DNA of 64,000 nt from NCBI GenBank assembly GCA_963794995.1, contig CAWCFV010000002.1, positions 124,001 through 188,000 of the forward strand, written 5' to 3'. Shown piece after piece: positions 1-7,730 of this stretch. The notes beneath the pieces are model-generated. The model was given only the letters and a program-made list of their open reading frames with translations. It did no database searches and was not told the origin of the DNA. Position numbers and translations under genes: made by a program. Each line of letters starts with the position of its first letter. Position 1 is the stretch's first letter. The DNA is from CAWCFV01 sp963794995. Its GTDB lineage: Bacteria > Actinomycetota > Actinomycetes > JACCUZ01.

Positions 1-1304
1 TTCCGTGGCATCCGCTCGCCCTGGGCGGCGAGGGCGAGCACGTCGCCGACGTCGACCGCGCGCATCAGCACGGCCACCCCGTTGCCCCGGACGGCGGCCC
101 GGACGGCGCCGGGGGCCTCGTGCAGGTAGGCCACCCGGCCGCGGGGCGCGTCGGCCGGGACGGGGGCCGTGTCGTCACGCAGGGACCACAGCCGCTCGAG
201 CAGCAGGCCGTGCAGCACGCTGGCGTCCAGGGACCGCCACCGCTCCGGCCGGTCTGCCGGGAGGGCGTCGTCGACGTGGGCCGGGTCCGGTGACTCCAGC
301 AGGTGGTAGTCGGTCCCGTCGGTCACCACGAACGGGTGGGCGGCCTCGGTCGCGGCGAGGCTCGCGAGCGCGGTCTCGAGGTCGTCCCCGGCCGGTCGGA
401 CGCGGAACGAGGTCGCGGCCGTCGCCAGCGCGTCCGCCAGCCGGAGGTCGCTGACGACGCGGTGGATGGCCGCCACCCGCAGCGGCGAGGTCCGCGAGTC
501 GACCAGCATGGCCAGGCCCAGGTCCCACGGTCCGTCGCCGCGGCCGGCGGCCCGGCGCTCGGCCTGCAGCCGACGGTAGGTGGCCCAGCGGTGATGGCCG
601 TCGGCGATCAGTGCCTGCCGGGGCGCCAGGTCACGCTGGATCCGGCCGATCAGGTCGCGGTCGGTGAGCGCCCACAGCTGCTGGGTCAGCCCGTCCTCGC
701 TGACCGTGCGCAGGGTGGGCTCCCCGGCGGCCACCTCGTCCAGCACAGTGGCGGTGTCGCCGCCGCCGTCGTACACGAGCAGGATCGGCTCGAGGTTCGA
801 CCCGGTGGCCCGCATCAGCTCGAGGCGGTCGGCGACCGGGCCGGGCATGACGTCCTCGTGCGGCAGGACCACCCGGTCCTCCGGGGCGCGCAGCCCGACC
901 GCGGCGAGCACACCGCGCTGCCGGACGCCGGGGCCGGACTGCTCGTAGACGTACAGCGCGGGTCGCGGGTCGCGGGCCAGGACGCCGTCCCGGCGCCAGC
1001 GCGAGAGCAGGTCCGCGGCGTGGGCGTAGCGGCCGGCCGAGCCGGCACTCTCGTCGGCGGGTCCGCCGCCGGGGTGGCGTGGCAGGATCAGCCGGACCAC
1101 GTTGTGCGGGTCCAACCGCTCGAGGTGGTTCGCGTCGTCGGGGTCGATGACGTCGTACGGCGGGCTGGTGACCGCGGCCAGGTCGCTGACCCGGTCGGCG
1201 ACGTACCGGACCCCACGGAAGGGGGCCACCACGAGCCCTGGGTGCGGCGCGGCCACCGGGCCGGGGTCTCCCGGCGGGGTGGCGTCGTCGGCGGTGGCGG
1301 GCAC
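1..1304 (-). CDS. DUF1015 family protein (3' end cut by window edge)
   Basis: Read on the minus strand from GTG at 1304, an uninterrupted frame runs off the left edge, giving about 434 residues. It carries the two signatures I associate with DUF1015: TSPPYDVI at about residues 46-53 and IADGHHRWATY at about 231-241. The family is soluble and widespread but has no established biochemical role; it is sometimes annotated as a HTH-containing or SpoOJ-like protein without proof. The start is supported by a -10-like TAGCAT seven bases upstream and no Shine-Dalgarno, so the mRNA is probably leaderless. It is divergent from the TPR gene. The C-terminus is missing from the window. Confidence 0.85.
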   Translation of the reverse strand, partial: MPATADDATPPGDPGPVAAPHPGLVVAPFRGVRYVADRVSDLAAVTSPPYDVIDPDDANHLERLDPHNVVRLILPRHPGGGPADESAGSAGRYAHAADLLSRWRRDGVLARDPRPALYVYEQSGPGVRQRGVLAAVGLRAPEDRVVLPHEDVMPGPVADRLELMRATGSNLEPILLVYDGGGDTATVLDEVAAGEPTLRTVSEDGLTQQLWALTDRDLIGRIQRDLAPRQALIADGHHRWATYRRLQAERRAAGRGDGPWDLGLAMLVDSRTSPLRVAAIHRVVSDLRLADALATAATSFRVRPAGDDLETALASLAATEAAHPFVVTDGTDYHLLESPDPAHVDDALPADRPERWRSLDASVLHGLLLERLWSLRDDTAPVPADAPRGRVAYLHEAPGAVRAAVRGNGVAVLMRAVDVGDVLALAAQGERMPR

Positions 1305-1317
1305 GGCGAGGATGCTA
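1304..1317 (-). promoter_or_regulatory. Leaderless promoter -10 of the DUF1015 gene
   Basis: On the minus strand TAGCAT (1317-1312) is followed by seven bases and then the GTG at 1304. This is the spacing expected when transcription begins at the start codon. Confidence 0.5.
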
Positions 1318-1348
1318 CGGGCGGTCGAGGACGAGGGAAGGCGCCGGG

Positions 1349-1852
1349 GTGAGTGACGAGAGCGCGGCCGAGGAGGCCGGGGAGGCAGGCCAGGGGGACG
1401 GCCCGACGCGCGACGGCGGCCGCCCGGCCGGTGAGGTCTACGACTGGTTCGTCCGCGGCAGGGACCTGCTGGAGAGCGGCAACGCCGACGCCGCTGCCGA
1501 GCTGCTCGCGCACGCGCGCACCCTGGAGCCCGACTCGACCAGCGTGCTGGAGGTGCTGGCCCGGGCCCTGTTCGACGCCCGCCGCTACGCCGAGGCGCAG
1601 CGGCGTTTCACCGAGCTCGTGGAGGCGGTGCCGGACGACGACTACGCCCGGTTCGGGCTGGGCCTGTCGAGGCTGCGGCTCGGTGACCTGGGCGGAGCGG
1701 TGCAGCAGCTCGCGATGGCCGCGGCGATGCGGCCGGCCCGCGCCGACTACCAGCAGGCCCTGCGCCAGGCGCGGGCCACCGTACGCGCCAGGGAGGAGGC
1801 CGGGCTCGACCCGGACCGGGTCTCCCCGGGCGAGCGAGGGCCGTCGGCGTGA
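1349..1852 (+). CDS. Tetratricopeptide-repeat protein
   Basis: A 167-residue soluble protein starting at GTG, preceded by a purine-rich GAGGGAAGG. After an acidic, low-complexity first 27 residues come about three degenerate TPR helical pairs (residues 30-135) with the alternating small/aromatic pattern of TPR (for example YAEAQRRF and YARFGLGLSRLRLGD). TPR domains mediate protein-protein contacts, but the partner is unknown. Its stop overlaps the start of the HAD hydrolase by four bases (GTGA), so the two are translationally coupled. No enzymatic motif is visible. Confidence 0.85.
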   Translation: MSDESAAEEAGEAGQGDGPTRDGGRPAGEVYDWFVRGRDLLESGNADAAAELLAHARTLEPDSTSVLEVLARALFDARRYAEAQRRFTELVEAVPDDDYARFGLGLSRLRLGDLGGAVQQLAMAAAMRPARADYQQALRQARATVRAREEAGLDPDRVSPGERGPSA

Positions 1853-2886
1853 TCCCACCGCTCGAGCGGGGCAGTGCGACCCCGCTCACGGCGCGGCACG
1901 ACGTGGCGCTGCTCGACCTCGACGGCGTGCTCTACGTGGGGGCGGAGGCCGTGCCGGGCGCCCCGGAGGCCGTCCGGGCCGCGGCCGAGGCCGGCCTGCG
2001 GCCCGCGTACGTCACCAACAACGCGGCGCGAACCCCGGAGACCGTCGCGGAGCACCTGCGCTCGCTCGGGGTCCCCGCCGAGGCGGCGGACGTGGTGACC
2101 TCGGCGCAGGCGGCGGCCCGGCTGGTCGCCGGCCGGGTGGCGCCGGGGGCGCGGGTGCTCGTGGTCGGCGGCGAGGGCCTGCGCCGGGCCCTGGCCGAGC
2201 ACGGCCTGGTCGCCGTGGAGGAGCACGGACCCGACGTCGCCGCGGTCGTGCAGGGCTTCGCACCGGAGGTGGGGTGGCGGCTGCTCGCCGAGGCGACCTA
2301 CGCCGTGTCCGCCGGCCTCCCGTGGGTCGCGAGCAACCTCGACGCGACGGTCCCGACCGCGCGAGGGACCGCGCCGGGCAACGGCGCGCTGGTCGGTGTG
2401 GTGGCCGCTGCGTCCGGGCGCGAACCCGACGCCGTCGCCGGCAAGCCCGACCCCCCGCTGCACCAGGAGTCGGTGCGGCGGACCGGGGCCCGCCGGCCGC
2501 TGGTCGTCGGGGACCGGCTGGACACGGACATCGAGGGTGCCAACCGGGCCGGTACGCCGAGCCTGCTGGTGCTCACCGGTGTCAGCGGCCCGGCGGACCT
2601 GCTGCGTGCCGGCCCCCTGCTGCGTCCCACCTACCTCGCGCGTGACCTCCGAGGCGGGCTGCTCGCGCCGCACCCCGAGGTGGTCGCGCAGGACGGCGGG
2701 TGGCGGTGCGGCGAGGCGGTGGTCACGCTGCGCGGCGGCGACGTGGAGGCGCGGGGCAGCGGTGGCACCGTCGAGATGCTGCGTGCCCTGTGCGTCGCGT
2801 GGTGGACGGCTGCCGACGGGGGAGGGGACCCGGGTGACGGGTCCGCCGGGGCGGTGGGTGCCGCCGTCCGCGCCGCCGGCTGGTGA
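1849..2886 (+). CDS. HAD-superfamily (subclass IIA) sugar-phosphate-type phosphatase
   Basis: A 345-residue protein with the HAD order of motifs: LLDLDGVLY (nucleophile Asp23 and acid/base Asp25), VTNN near residue 63 (motif II), GKPDPP (motif III lysine) and VVGDRLDTDIEGA (motif IV acidic pair). The cap between motifs II and III places it in subclass IIA with NagD/PGP-type phosphatases that dephosphorylate small phosphorylated metabolites such as 4-nitrophenyl phosphate or phosphoglycolate. The true substrate cannot be read from sequence. The GTG start overlaps the TPR stop by four bases. About 75 residues follow the catalytic domain as a C-terminal extension without recognised motifs. Confidence 0.9.
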   Translation: MIPPLERGSATPLTARHDVALLDLDGVLYVGAEAVPGAPEAVRAAAEAGLRPAYVTNNAARTPETVAEHLRSLGVPAEAADVVTSAQAAARLVAGRVAPGARVLVVGGEGLRRALAEHGLVAVEEHGPDVAAVVQGFAPEVGWRLLAEATYAVSAGLPWVASNLDATVPTARGTAPGNGALVGVVAAASGREPDAVAGKPDPPLHQESVRRTGARRPLVVGDRLDTDIEGANRAGTPSLLVLTGVSGPADLLRAGPLLRPTYLARDLRGGLLAPHPEVVAQDGGWRCGEAVVTLRGGDVEARGSGGTVEMLRALCVAWWTAADGGGDPGDGSAGAVGAAVRAAGW

Positions 2887-2907
2887 CCCCGGCCCGACGT
2901 CGTTCGG

Positions 2908-3246
2908 TCAGAGCATCGAGCGGAGCTTGAGCAGGTCGCGGACGCCCGCCTCGACCTTGACCCGGCCGGCCAGCCAGGCGCGGCCGAAGTCGAGGCCGCC
3001 GTCGGTGAGGGCGACGAGGTCGTCGCTGGCGGCGGTCAGCCGGATCTGGGCGCGCGGCGCCTCCTCGGTGGTGATCTCCACGATGTGCCCGGCCTCGAGG
3101 CGGCCGGAGAAGGTGGTGTCGAGGTCCGGCACGTGGCAGCTCAGCGTGCGGTCGAAGGCGTGCTGCTTGCGCTCGTCCTCGTCGACGTCCGCGAGCCGCT
3201 CGGACAAGCGCTCGAGGGCCCGGTGGCACTGCTCGATCGTCGCCAT
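2908..3246 (-). CDS. SCP2 sterol-transfer-domain-like protein
   Basis: A 112-residue protein that looks like a single SCP2-type lipid-binding domain. Pieces include HVPDLDTTFSGRLEAG, DLVALTDGGLDFGRAWLAG and a basic RVKVEAG near the end, which matches the SCP2 pattern of a hydrophobic pocket closed by a C-terminal helix. SCP2 domains bind fatty acyl or sterol-like lipids; bacterial stand-alone versions have no assigned role. ATG at 3246 has a strong AGGAGG about ten bases upstream. It is convergent with the HAD gene (21 bases between stops). Confidence 0.75.
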   Translation of the reverse strand: MATIEQCHRALERLSERLADVDEDERKQHAFDRTLSCHVPDLDTTFSGRLEAGHIVEITTEEAPRAQIRLTAASDDLVALTDGGLDFGRAWLAGRVKVEAGVRDLLKLRSML

Positions 3247-3395
3247 GGACGGACGTCCTCCTGGGGGTCTCGGCGGGTCGCTGCCGGCGCACCGGCCGGA
3301 CCGGACGCTACCGCAGCGTGTGCCGGCGGACGGCGGGTAGCGTCTGCCCCCAGACCGCCCGCGTCCCGCGCGGCGGCGTACCGGACGGAGACACC

Positions 3396-3911
3396 ATGGT
3401 GCTCGACGGGCTGCGCGGCTACCTGCAGCTGGCCACCGGACTCACCGACGTGACCCGCGAGCGGGCCCGCGCCGCGGCCCGCGCCCTCGTGGCCCAGGGC
3501 GAGGCCGGGGTGGACTCCCTGGTCCCCGGGGCGGTGCGCTCGCAGGTCGGCACGCTGACCGAGGACCTGCTGGCGACCAGCAAGGCCAACCGCGACCTGC
3601 TCGTGCACCTGGTGCGCGGCGAGGTCGACCGGTCGGTGGCCCGTCTCGGGCTCGTGTCCCGTGCGGACCTGGACGCGGAGCGCCGGCGCGGCGACCGGCT
3701 GGAGGCGAAGGTGCGGGAGCTGGAGACCACCACGACACCCGCGACGCGGACGCGTCCCGCGGCCAGGAGGTCGACGGCGAAGAAGGCGACGGCGAAGAAG
3801 ACGACGGCGAAGAAGACGACGGCGAAGAAGGCGACGGCGAAGAAGGCGACGGCGAAGAAGACGACGGCGAAGAAGACGACGGCGAAGACAGCTGCGAAGG
3901 CCGGCGCGTGA
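3396..3911 (+). CDS. Histone H1/phasin-like protein with TAKK repeats
   Basis: A 171-residue protein starting at ATG 3396 after GGAG at five bases. The first 125 residues are amphipathic and probably helical (TRERARAAARALVAQGEAG and later coiled-coil-like RRRGDRLEAKVRELE), reminiscent of phasin or PhaF-type and HU-tail proteins. The last 45 residues are eight tandem TAKK(A/T) pentapeptides, a lysine-rich tail like that of eukaryotic H1 and the mycobacterial HupB tail, so DNA or polyanion binding is likely. Its stop overlaps the next gene by four bases (GTGA). A role in nucleoid organisation or granule binding is inference only. Confidence 0.75.
   Translation: MVLDGLRGYLQLATGLTDVTRERARAAARALVAQGEAGVDSLVPGAVRSQVGTLTEDLLATSKANRDLLVHLVRGEVDRSVARLGLVSRADLDAERRRGDRLEAKVRELETTTTPATRTRPAARRSTAKKATAKKTTAKKTTAKKATAKKATAKKTTAKKTTAKTAAKAGA
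3774..3893 (+). repeat. 15-bp tandem repeat encoding TAKK(A/T)
   Basis: Eight consecutive 15-base units of the form ACGGCGAAGAAG(G/A)C(G) lie in frame inside the histone-like gene, the last unit degenerate. Near-identical units at the nucleotide level suggest recent expansion and potential length variation by slippage. Confidence 0.95.
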
Positions 3912-4135
3912 GCGAGCAGCAGCCGGAGGACCAGGTCGCGCAGCACCAGCCCCCCACGGGCGACCCGCGGGTCGCGGCGGCCGTGGAGCGGCTCGACACC
4001 CTGGGCGAGCGCCCGCCGGCCGAGCACGTCGAGGTCTACGAGGACGTGCACCGCGTGCTGCAGGACGCCCTCGCCGACGCCGCCCGCGACGACGACGCCG
4101 GCGACGGCGGCCGACGGGGCGACGACCGGCCGTGA
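3908..4135 (+). CDS. Small acidic protein upstream of tlyA
   Basis: A 75-residue hydrophilic, acidic protein (GTG start inside a GTGA overlap). The middle, RVAAAVERLDTLGERPPAEHVEVYEDVHRVL (residues 21-51), looks helical and is the part that seems conserved. The tail is Asp/Gly-rich and disordered. Short proteins of this kind are found immediately 5' of tlyA in many actinobacteria; I know of no function. It lies in a tightly packed run with the histone-like gene before it and tlyA four bases after its stop. Confidence 0.7.
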   Translation: MSEQQPEDQVAQHQPPTGDPRVAAAVERLDTLGERPPAEHVEVYEDVHRVLQDALADAARDDDAGDGGRRGDDRP

Positions 4136-4139
4136 GCCG

Positions 4140-4947
4140 ATGACCCGCCGCGCCCGGCTGGACGCCGAGCTCGTGCGACGCGGCCTCGCCCGCTCGCGCG
4201 AGCAGGCGGCCGAGCTCGTCGCGGCGGGGCAGGTGCGCGTCCCCGGCCGGACCGCGGTGAAGGCCGCCACCCAGGTCGCGGCCGGCGACCCCATCGTGGT
4301 CGAGGAGCCCGCCGGCGAGAGCTACGTGTCGCGCGGCGGCCACAAGCTCGTGGGCGCGCTGGACGCGTTCGCCGTCGACGGGCTGGCGGTCGAGGGCCGA
4401 CGGGTCCTCGACGCGGGTGCCTCCACCGGCGGGTTCACCGACGTCGTCCTGCGGCGCGGGGCTCGGGAGGTCGTCTGCGTCGACGTCGGGTACGGCCAGC
4501 TCGCGTGGGCGCTGCAGACCGACCCCAGGGTCCGGGTGCTCGACCGCACCAACGTGCGCGACCTGACCGTGGGGGTCCTCGGTGACCCCGTCGACGTCGT
4601 GGTGGCCGACCTGTCGTTCATCTCGCTGAAGCTGGTGCTGCCGGCCCTGTCGGACGTGACCGCGCCGGAGGCCGACGTGGTCCCGATGGTGAAGCCGCAG
4701 TTCGAGGTCGGCCGGGCGGCACTGGGCGTCCGGCGGCGTCGTCCGCGACGCCCAGCAGCGCGCCGATGCGGTCGCCGAGGTGGCCCGCTTCGCCCACGAG
4801 GAGCTGGGGCTCGGCACCAGGGGGGTCGTGGCCAGCCCCCTGCCCGGGCCGGCCGGGAACGTGGAGTACTTCCTCTGGCTGCGGCGCGACGCCGGGCCGC
4901 TGGAGCGTGCGGCGCTCGACGCCGCGGTGGCGGCGGGTCCGGCGTGA
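4140..4947 (+). pseudogene. tlyA: TlyA rRNA 2'-O-methyltransferase, broken by a one-base frameshift
   Basis: TlyA methylates ribose 2'-O positions in 16S and 23S rRNA. Residues 1-60 form an S4 RNA-binding domain (RLDAELVRRGLARSREQA), followed by an FtsJ/RrmJ-type fold with SAM motif LDAGASTGGF (90-99), VVADLSFISLKL and MVKPQFEVG. After base 4727 the original frame degenerates into Arg/Pro-rich noise. The expected continuation (SGGVVRD, then GVVASPLPGPAGNVEYFLWL) is in the +1 frame to a TGA at 4945-4947. One extra G at about 4728 explains this. Without it the protein is 268 residues, the family length, and its stop overlaps nadK by GTGA. Either a sequencing error or a real knockout. Confidence 0.85.
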
Positions 4948-5873
4948 GCGGGCGCAGCGTTCTCGTCGTCGGGCACACCGGACGCCCCGAGGCGGTGCGG
5001 TCGGTCCAGGCCGCCGCCCGGCGCTTCGCCGCCGCCGGCGTCGGGGTGCGGGTCCTCGCCGACGAGGCGCCCGAGCTCGGCCTGTCGGGGGTCCAGGTCG
5101 TCGCGCCCGGGCCTGCCGCCACGGAGGGCTGCGAGCTGGTGGTCGTGTTCGGCGGGGACGGGACGCTGCTGCGCGCGGCCGAGCTGGCGCGCCCCGCGGA
5201 CACCCCGCTGCTCGGGGTCAACCTCGGCCACGTGGGCTTCCTGGCGGAGGCCGAGCGCGACGCGCTCGACGCGACCGTCGACAAGGTCGTCGCGCAGCGC
5301 TACACGGTCGAGGAGCGCCTGACGATCGACGTCACCGTCGCCACCGACGGCGAGGTCGTGACCCGGGGCTGGGCCCTGAACGAGGCCTCGGTCGAGAAGG
5401 CCAGCCGCGAGCGCCTGCTCGAGGTGGTCGTCGAGGTCGACGGCCGGCCGCTGTCCCGGTGGGGCTGCGACGGCGTGGTGATGGCCACCCCCACCGGCTC
5501 CACCGCGTACGCCTTCTCGGCGGGCGGCCCGGTGGTCTGGCCCCAGGTCGAGGCCCTGCTGCTGGTCCCGATCAGCGCCCACGCGCTGTTCAGCCGCCCG
5601 CTCGTGGTCTCGCCCGAGTCCGTGCTGGCCGTCGAGGTGCTCAGCACGACCCGGCAGAGCGCCGGCGTGCTCTGGTGCGACGGCCGCAGGCCGGTGGAGC
5701 TCCCTCCCGGTGCGCGGATCGAGACCCGCCGCGGCCGGCAGCCGGTCCGCCTGGCGCGCCTGCACTCGGCACCGTTCACGGATCGGCTGGTCGCCAAGTT
5801 CGACCTGCCGGTGCGCGGCTGGCGCGGGCGCGCGCAGGTCGAGGAGCCAGGTTCCGACCGACCGCCCGCGTAG
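4944..5873 (+). CDS. nadK: NAD kinase
   Basis: Phosphorylates NAD to NADP. The 309-residue frame from GTG 4944 has the NAD-kinase GGDGT loop (residues 70-74), GVNLGHVGFLAE (about 93-104), the N-E motif in WALNEASVEKAS, and TPTGSTAYAFSAGGPVV. The start forms a GTGA overlap with the TGA of tlyA. Because tlyA has gained one base, tlyA's original frame now runs without a stop into nadK, creating an apparent 577-residue fusion that is an artefact. The stop codon TAG doubles as part of the -10 of recN. Confidence 0.95.
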   Translation: MSGRSVLVVGHTGRPEAVRSVQAAARRFAAAGVGVRVLADEAPELGLSGVQVVAPGPAATEGCELVVVFGGDGTLLRAAELARPADTPLLGVNLGHVGFLAEAERDALDATVDKVVAQRYTVEERLTIDVTVATDGEVVTRGWALNEASVEKASRERLLEVVVEVDGRPLSRWGCDGVVMATPTGSTAYAFSAGGPVVWPQVEALLLVPISAHALFSRPLVVSPESVLAVEVLSTTRQSAGVLWCDGRRPVELPPGARIETRRGRQPVRLARLHSAPFTDRLVAKFDLPVRGWRGRAQVEEPGSDRPPA

Positions 5874-5884
5874 GCTCGCCGCCG
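5871..5884 (+). promoter_or_regulatory. Leaderless promoter -10 of recN
   Basis: TAGGCT (5871-5876), whose first three bases are the nadK stop codon, is followed by seven bases and the recN GTG. No clear Shine-Dalgarno is present. No LexA-type TCGAAC-N4-GTTCGA box is visible here. Confidence 0.5.
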
Positions 5885-7659
5885 TGCTCGAGGAGATGCG
5901 GATCCGCGGTCTCGGCGTCATCGACGACGCCGTCCTCGAGCTGTCCCCGGGGCTGACCGTGGTGTCCGGCGAGACCGGCGCCGGCAAGACGATGGTCGTC
6001 ACCGGGCTCGGCCTGCTCTTCGGCGGCCGGGCCGACCCCGGCGCCGTGCGCCCCGGCGCGTCGGCGGCCTCCGTCGAGGGCCGGCTGCGGGTCGACCCCG
6101 AGGGGCCGGTGGCGGCCCGTGCCCTCGATGCCGGGGCCGAGCTGGACGAGGACGTGCTGCTCGTCGCCCGGACCGTCGCGGCGACCGGCCGGTCGCGAGC
6201 CTTCCTCGGCGGGCGGGCGGTGCCGGCCGGGCTGCTGGCCGACCTGGCCGACTCGTGCGTCGCGGTGCACGGCCAGCTGGACCAGACCCGGCTCCGGCAG
6301 CCGGCGCACCAGCGCGACGCGCTGGACCGGTACGCCGGCGACGAGGTCGCCGTGCCGCTGGTCGCCTACCGCGCGGCGTACGACGAGCTGCGCGCCCTCT
6401 CGGTCGAGCTGGCCGCCCTCACCACCCAGGCCCGGGAACGCGCCCAGGAGGCCGACCTGCTCCGCTTCGGGCTGGGCGAGGTCGAGGCGGCCGACCCCCA
6501 GCCGGGCGAGGTCGCGGCGCTGGCCGTGGAGGAGGAGCGGCTCGGTCACGCCGACGGGCTGCGGGCGGCCACCACGCTGGCCCACGAGGCGCTGCTCGGC
6601 GGCGGCGAGGGCGACGGGGCGGGCGCCGGCGTGGGCCGGGACGCCGTCGGCCTCGTCGCCGCGGCCCGTACCGCGCTGGAGCAGGTCGGGGTCCAGGACC
6701 CCCAGCTCGACGAGATCGTCGACCGGCTGCGGGAGCAGGGGTACCTGCTCGCCGACATCGGTGCCGACCTCGCGTCCTACGCCGCGGGCGTCGAGACCGA
6801 TCCGGCTCGCCTCGCTGCGGTGCAGGAGCGCCGGGCCGAGCTGGCCAGGCTGGTGCGCAAGTACGCCGAGGGGCCGGCCGCTGCCGACGACGGCGCCGCG
6901 GCGGTGCTCGCCTGGGCCCAGCAGGGCGCGGCCCGGCTGACCACGCTCGAGGGCGACGACGACCGGATCCTGGTGCTGACCGACCGCCGCGAGCAGCTGC
7001 TCGCCGAGCTGTCCCGGACCGCCGCCGCAGTCTCCGGAGCCCGGTCGGCGGCCGCGGCCAGGTTCGCGGCCGCGGTGACGGGCGAGCTCGCGGCGCTGGC
7101 GATGGCCAACGCCGCGGTCGAGGTCGGTGTCGCCCAGGCCGACGACGACCAGGGCATCGAGGTCGCCGGCCGCCGCCTGGCCTACGCCGCCCACGGGGTC
7201 GACGACGTCGAGATCCTGCTCCGCCCGCACGCCGGGGCGCCGGCCAGGCCCGTCCAGAAGGGCGCCTCCGGCGGCGAGCTGTCCCGCGTGATGCTGGCGG
7301 TCGAGGTGGTCCTGGCCGGCAGCGACCCCGTCCCGACCCTGGTCTTCGACGAGGTCGACGCCGGCGTGGGGGGACGGGCGGCGGTCGAGGTCGGGCGACG
7401 CCTGGCCGCGCTGTCGCGGACCGCCCAGGTGGTCGTCGTCACCCACCTCCCGCAGGTGGCGGCCTTCGCCGACCAGCACCTGCTGGTGGTCAAGTCCGAC
7501 GACGGCGCGGTCACCAGCAGCGGGGTGGTGGCCCTCGACGAGGCGGGCCGGCTGCGCGAGCTGTCCCGCATGCTGGCCGGCCAGGAGGAGTCGGCGACCG
7601 CCGAGGCGCACGCCCGCGAGCTGCTCGCCGCGGCCCAGGGGGAGCGCGCGGCGGGCTGA
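5884..7659 (+). CDS. recN: DNA repair protein RecN
   Basis: An SMC-like ATPase acting in double-strand break repair. It has 591 residues with the Walker A GETGAGKT at 29-36, long alpha-helical coiled-coil arms in the middle (Ala/Glu/Leu-rich, about residues 160-430), the ABC signature GASGGELSRVMLA and Walker B TLVFDEVDAGVGG near the C-terminus, followed by VVVTHLPQVAAFAD. The start MLEEMRIRGLGVIDDA matches the usual RecN N-terminus, which favours GTG 5884 over the in-frame ATG twelve bases later. Position between nadK and steA is a conserved actinobacterial order. Confidence 0.95.
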   Translation: MLEEMRIRGLGVIDDAVLELSPGLTVVSGETGAGKTMVVTGLGLLFGGRADPGAVRPGASAASVEGRLRVDPEGPVAARALDAGAELDEDVLLVARTVAATGRSRAFLGGRAVPAGLLADLADSCVAVHGQLDQTRLRQPAHQRDALDRYAGDEVAVPLVAYRAAYDELRALSVELAALTTQARERAQEADLLRFGLGEVEAADPQPGEVAALAVEEERLGHADGLRAATTLAHEALLGGGEGDGAGAGVGRDAVGLVAAARTALEQVGVQDPQLDEIVDRLREQGYLLADIGADLASYAAGVETDPARLAAVQERRAELARLVRKYAEGPAAADDGAAAVLAWAQQGAARLTTLEGDDDRILVLTDRREQLLAELSRTAAAVSGARSAAAARFAAAVTGELAALAMANAAVEVGVAQADDDQGIEVAGRRLAYAAHGVDDVEILLRPHAGAPARPVQKGASGGELSRVMLAVEVVLAGSDPVPTLVFDEVDAGVGGRAAVEVGRRLAALSRTAQVVVVTHLPQVAAFADQHLLVVKSDDGAVTSSGVVALDEAGRLRELSRMLAGQEESATAEAHARELLAAAQGERAAG

Positions 7660-7698
7660 CCGGGATCCCGGGCGTACACGCCGCGCCAGGTCCCAGGA

Positions 7699-7730
7699 GT
7701 CACACCCGTCACATGGCAGCATCGTTTTCA
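7699..7730 (+). promoter_or_regulatory. steA promoter region with GTCACA direct repeat
   Basis: CAGCAT (7717-7722) lies seven bases before the ATG at 7730 and there is no Shine-Dalgarno, so the message is probably leaderless. Upstream, GTCACA occurs twice (7699-7704 and 7708-7713), nine bases apart, overlapping the expected -35 region. This could be an activator or repressor site. Confidence 0.4.

Noticed and set aside
4140..5873. A 577-residue TlyA-NAD kinase fusion protein.
   Set aside because: The middle 70 residues are frame-shifted noise, the true TlyA C-terminus is in the +1 frame, and nadK has its own GTG in a GTGA overlap.
3141..6002. Long uninterrupted minus-strand frames of 300-950 codons across the housekeeping genes (for example 3141-6002, 19504-22191, 43622-46153).
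   Set aside because: They lie antisense to genes with clear motifs, consist of Arg/Pro/Ala/His-rich low-complexity sequence, and are the expected shadow of very high G+C at third positions.
7660..7680. CCGGGATCCCGG palindrome after recN as a terminator.
   Set aside because: It is a loopless 12-base palindrome without room for a hairpin loop; a strong hairpin is not formed.
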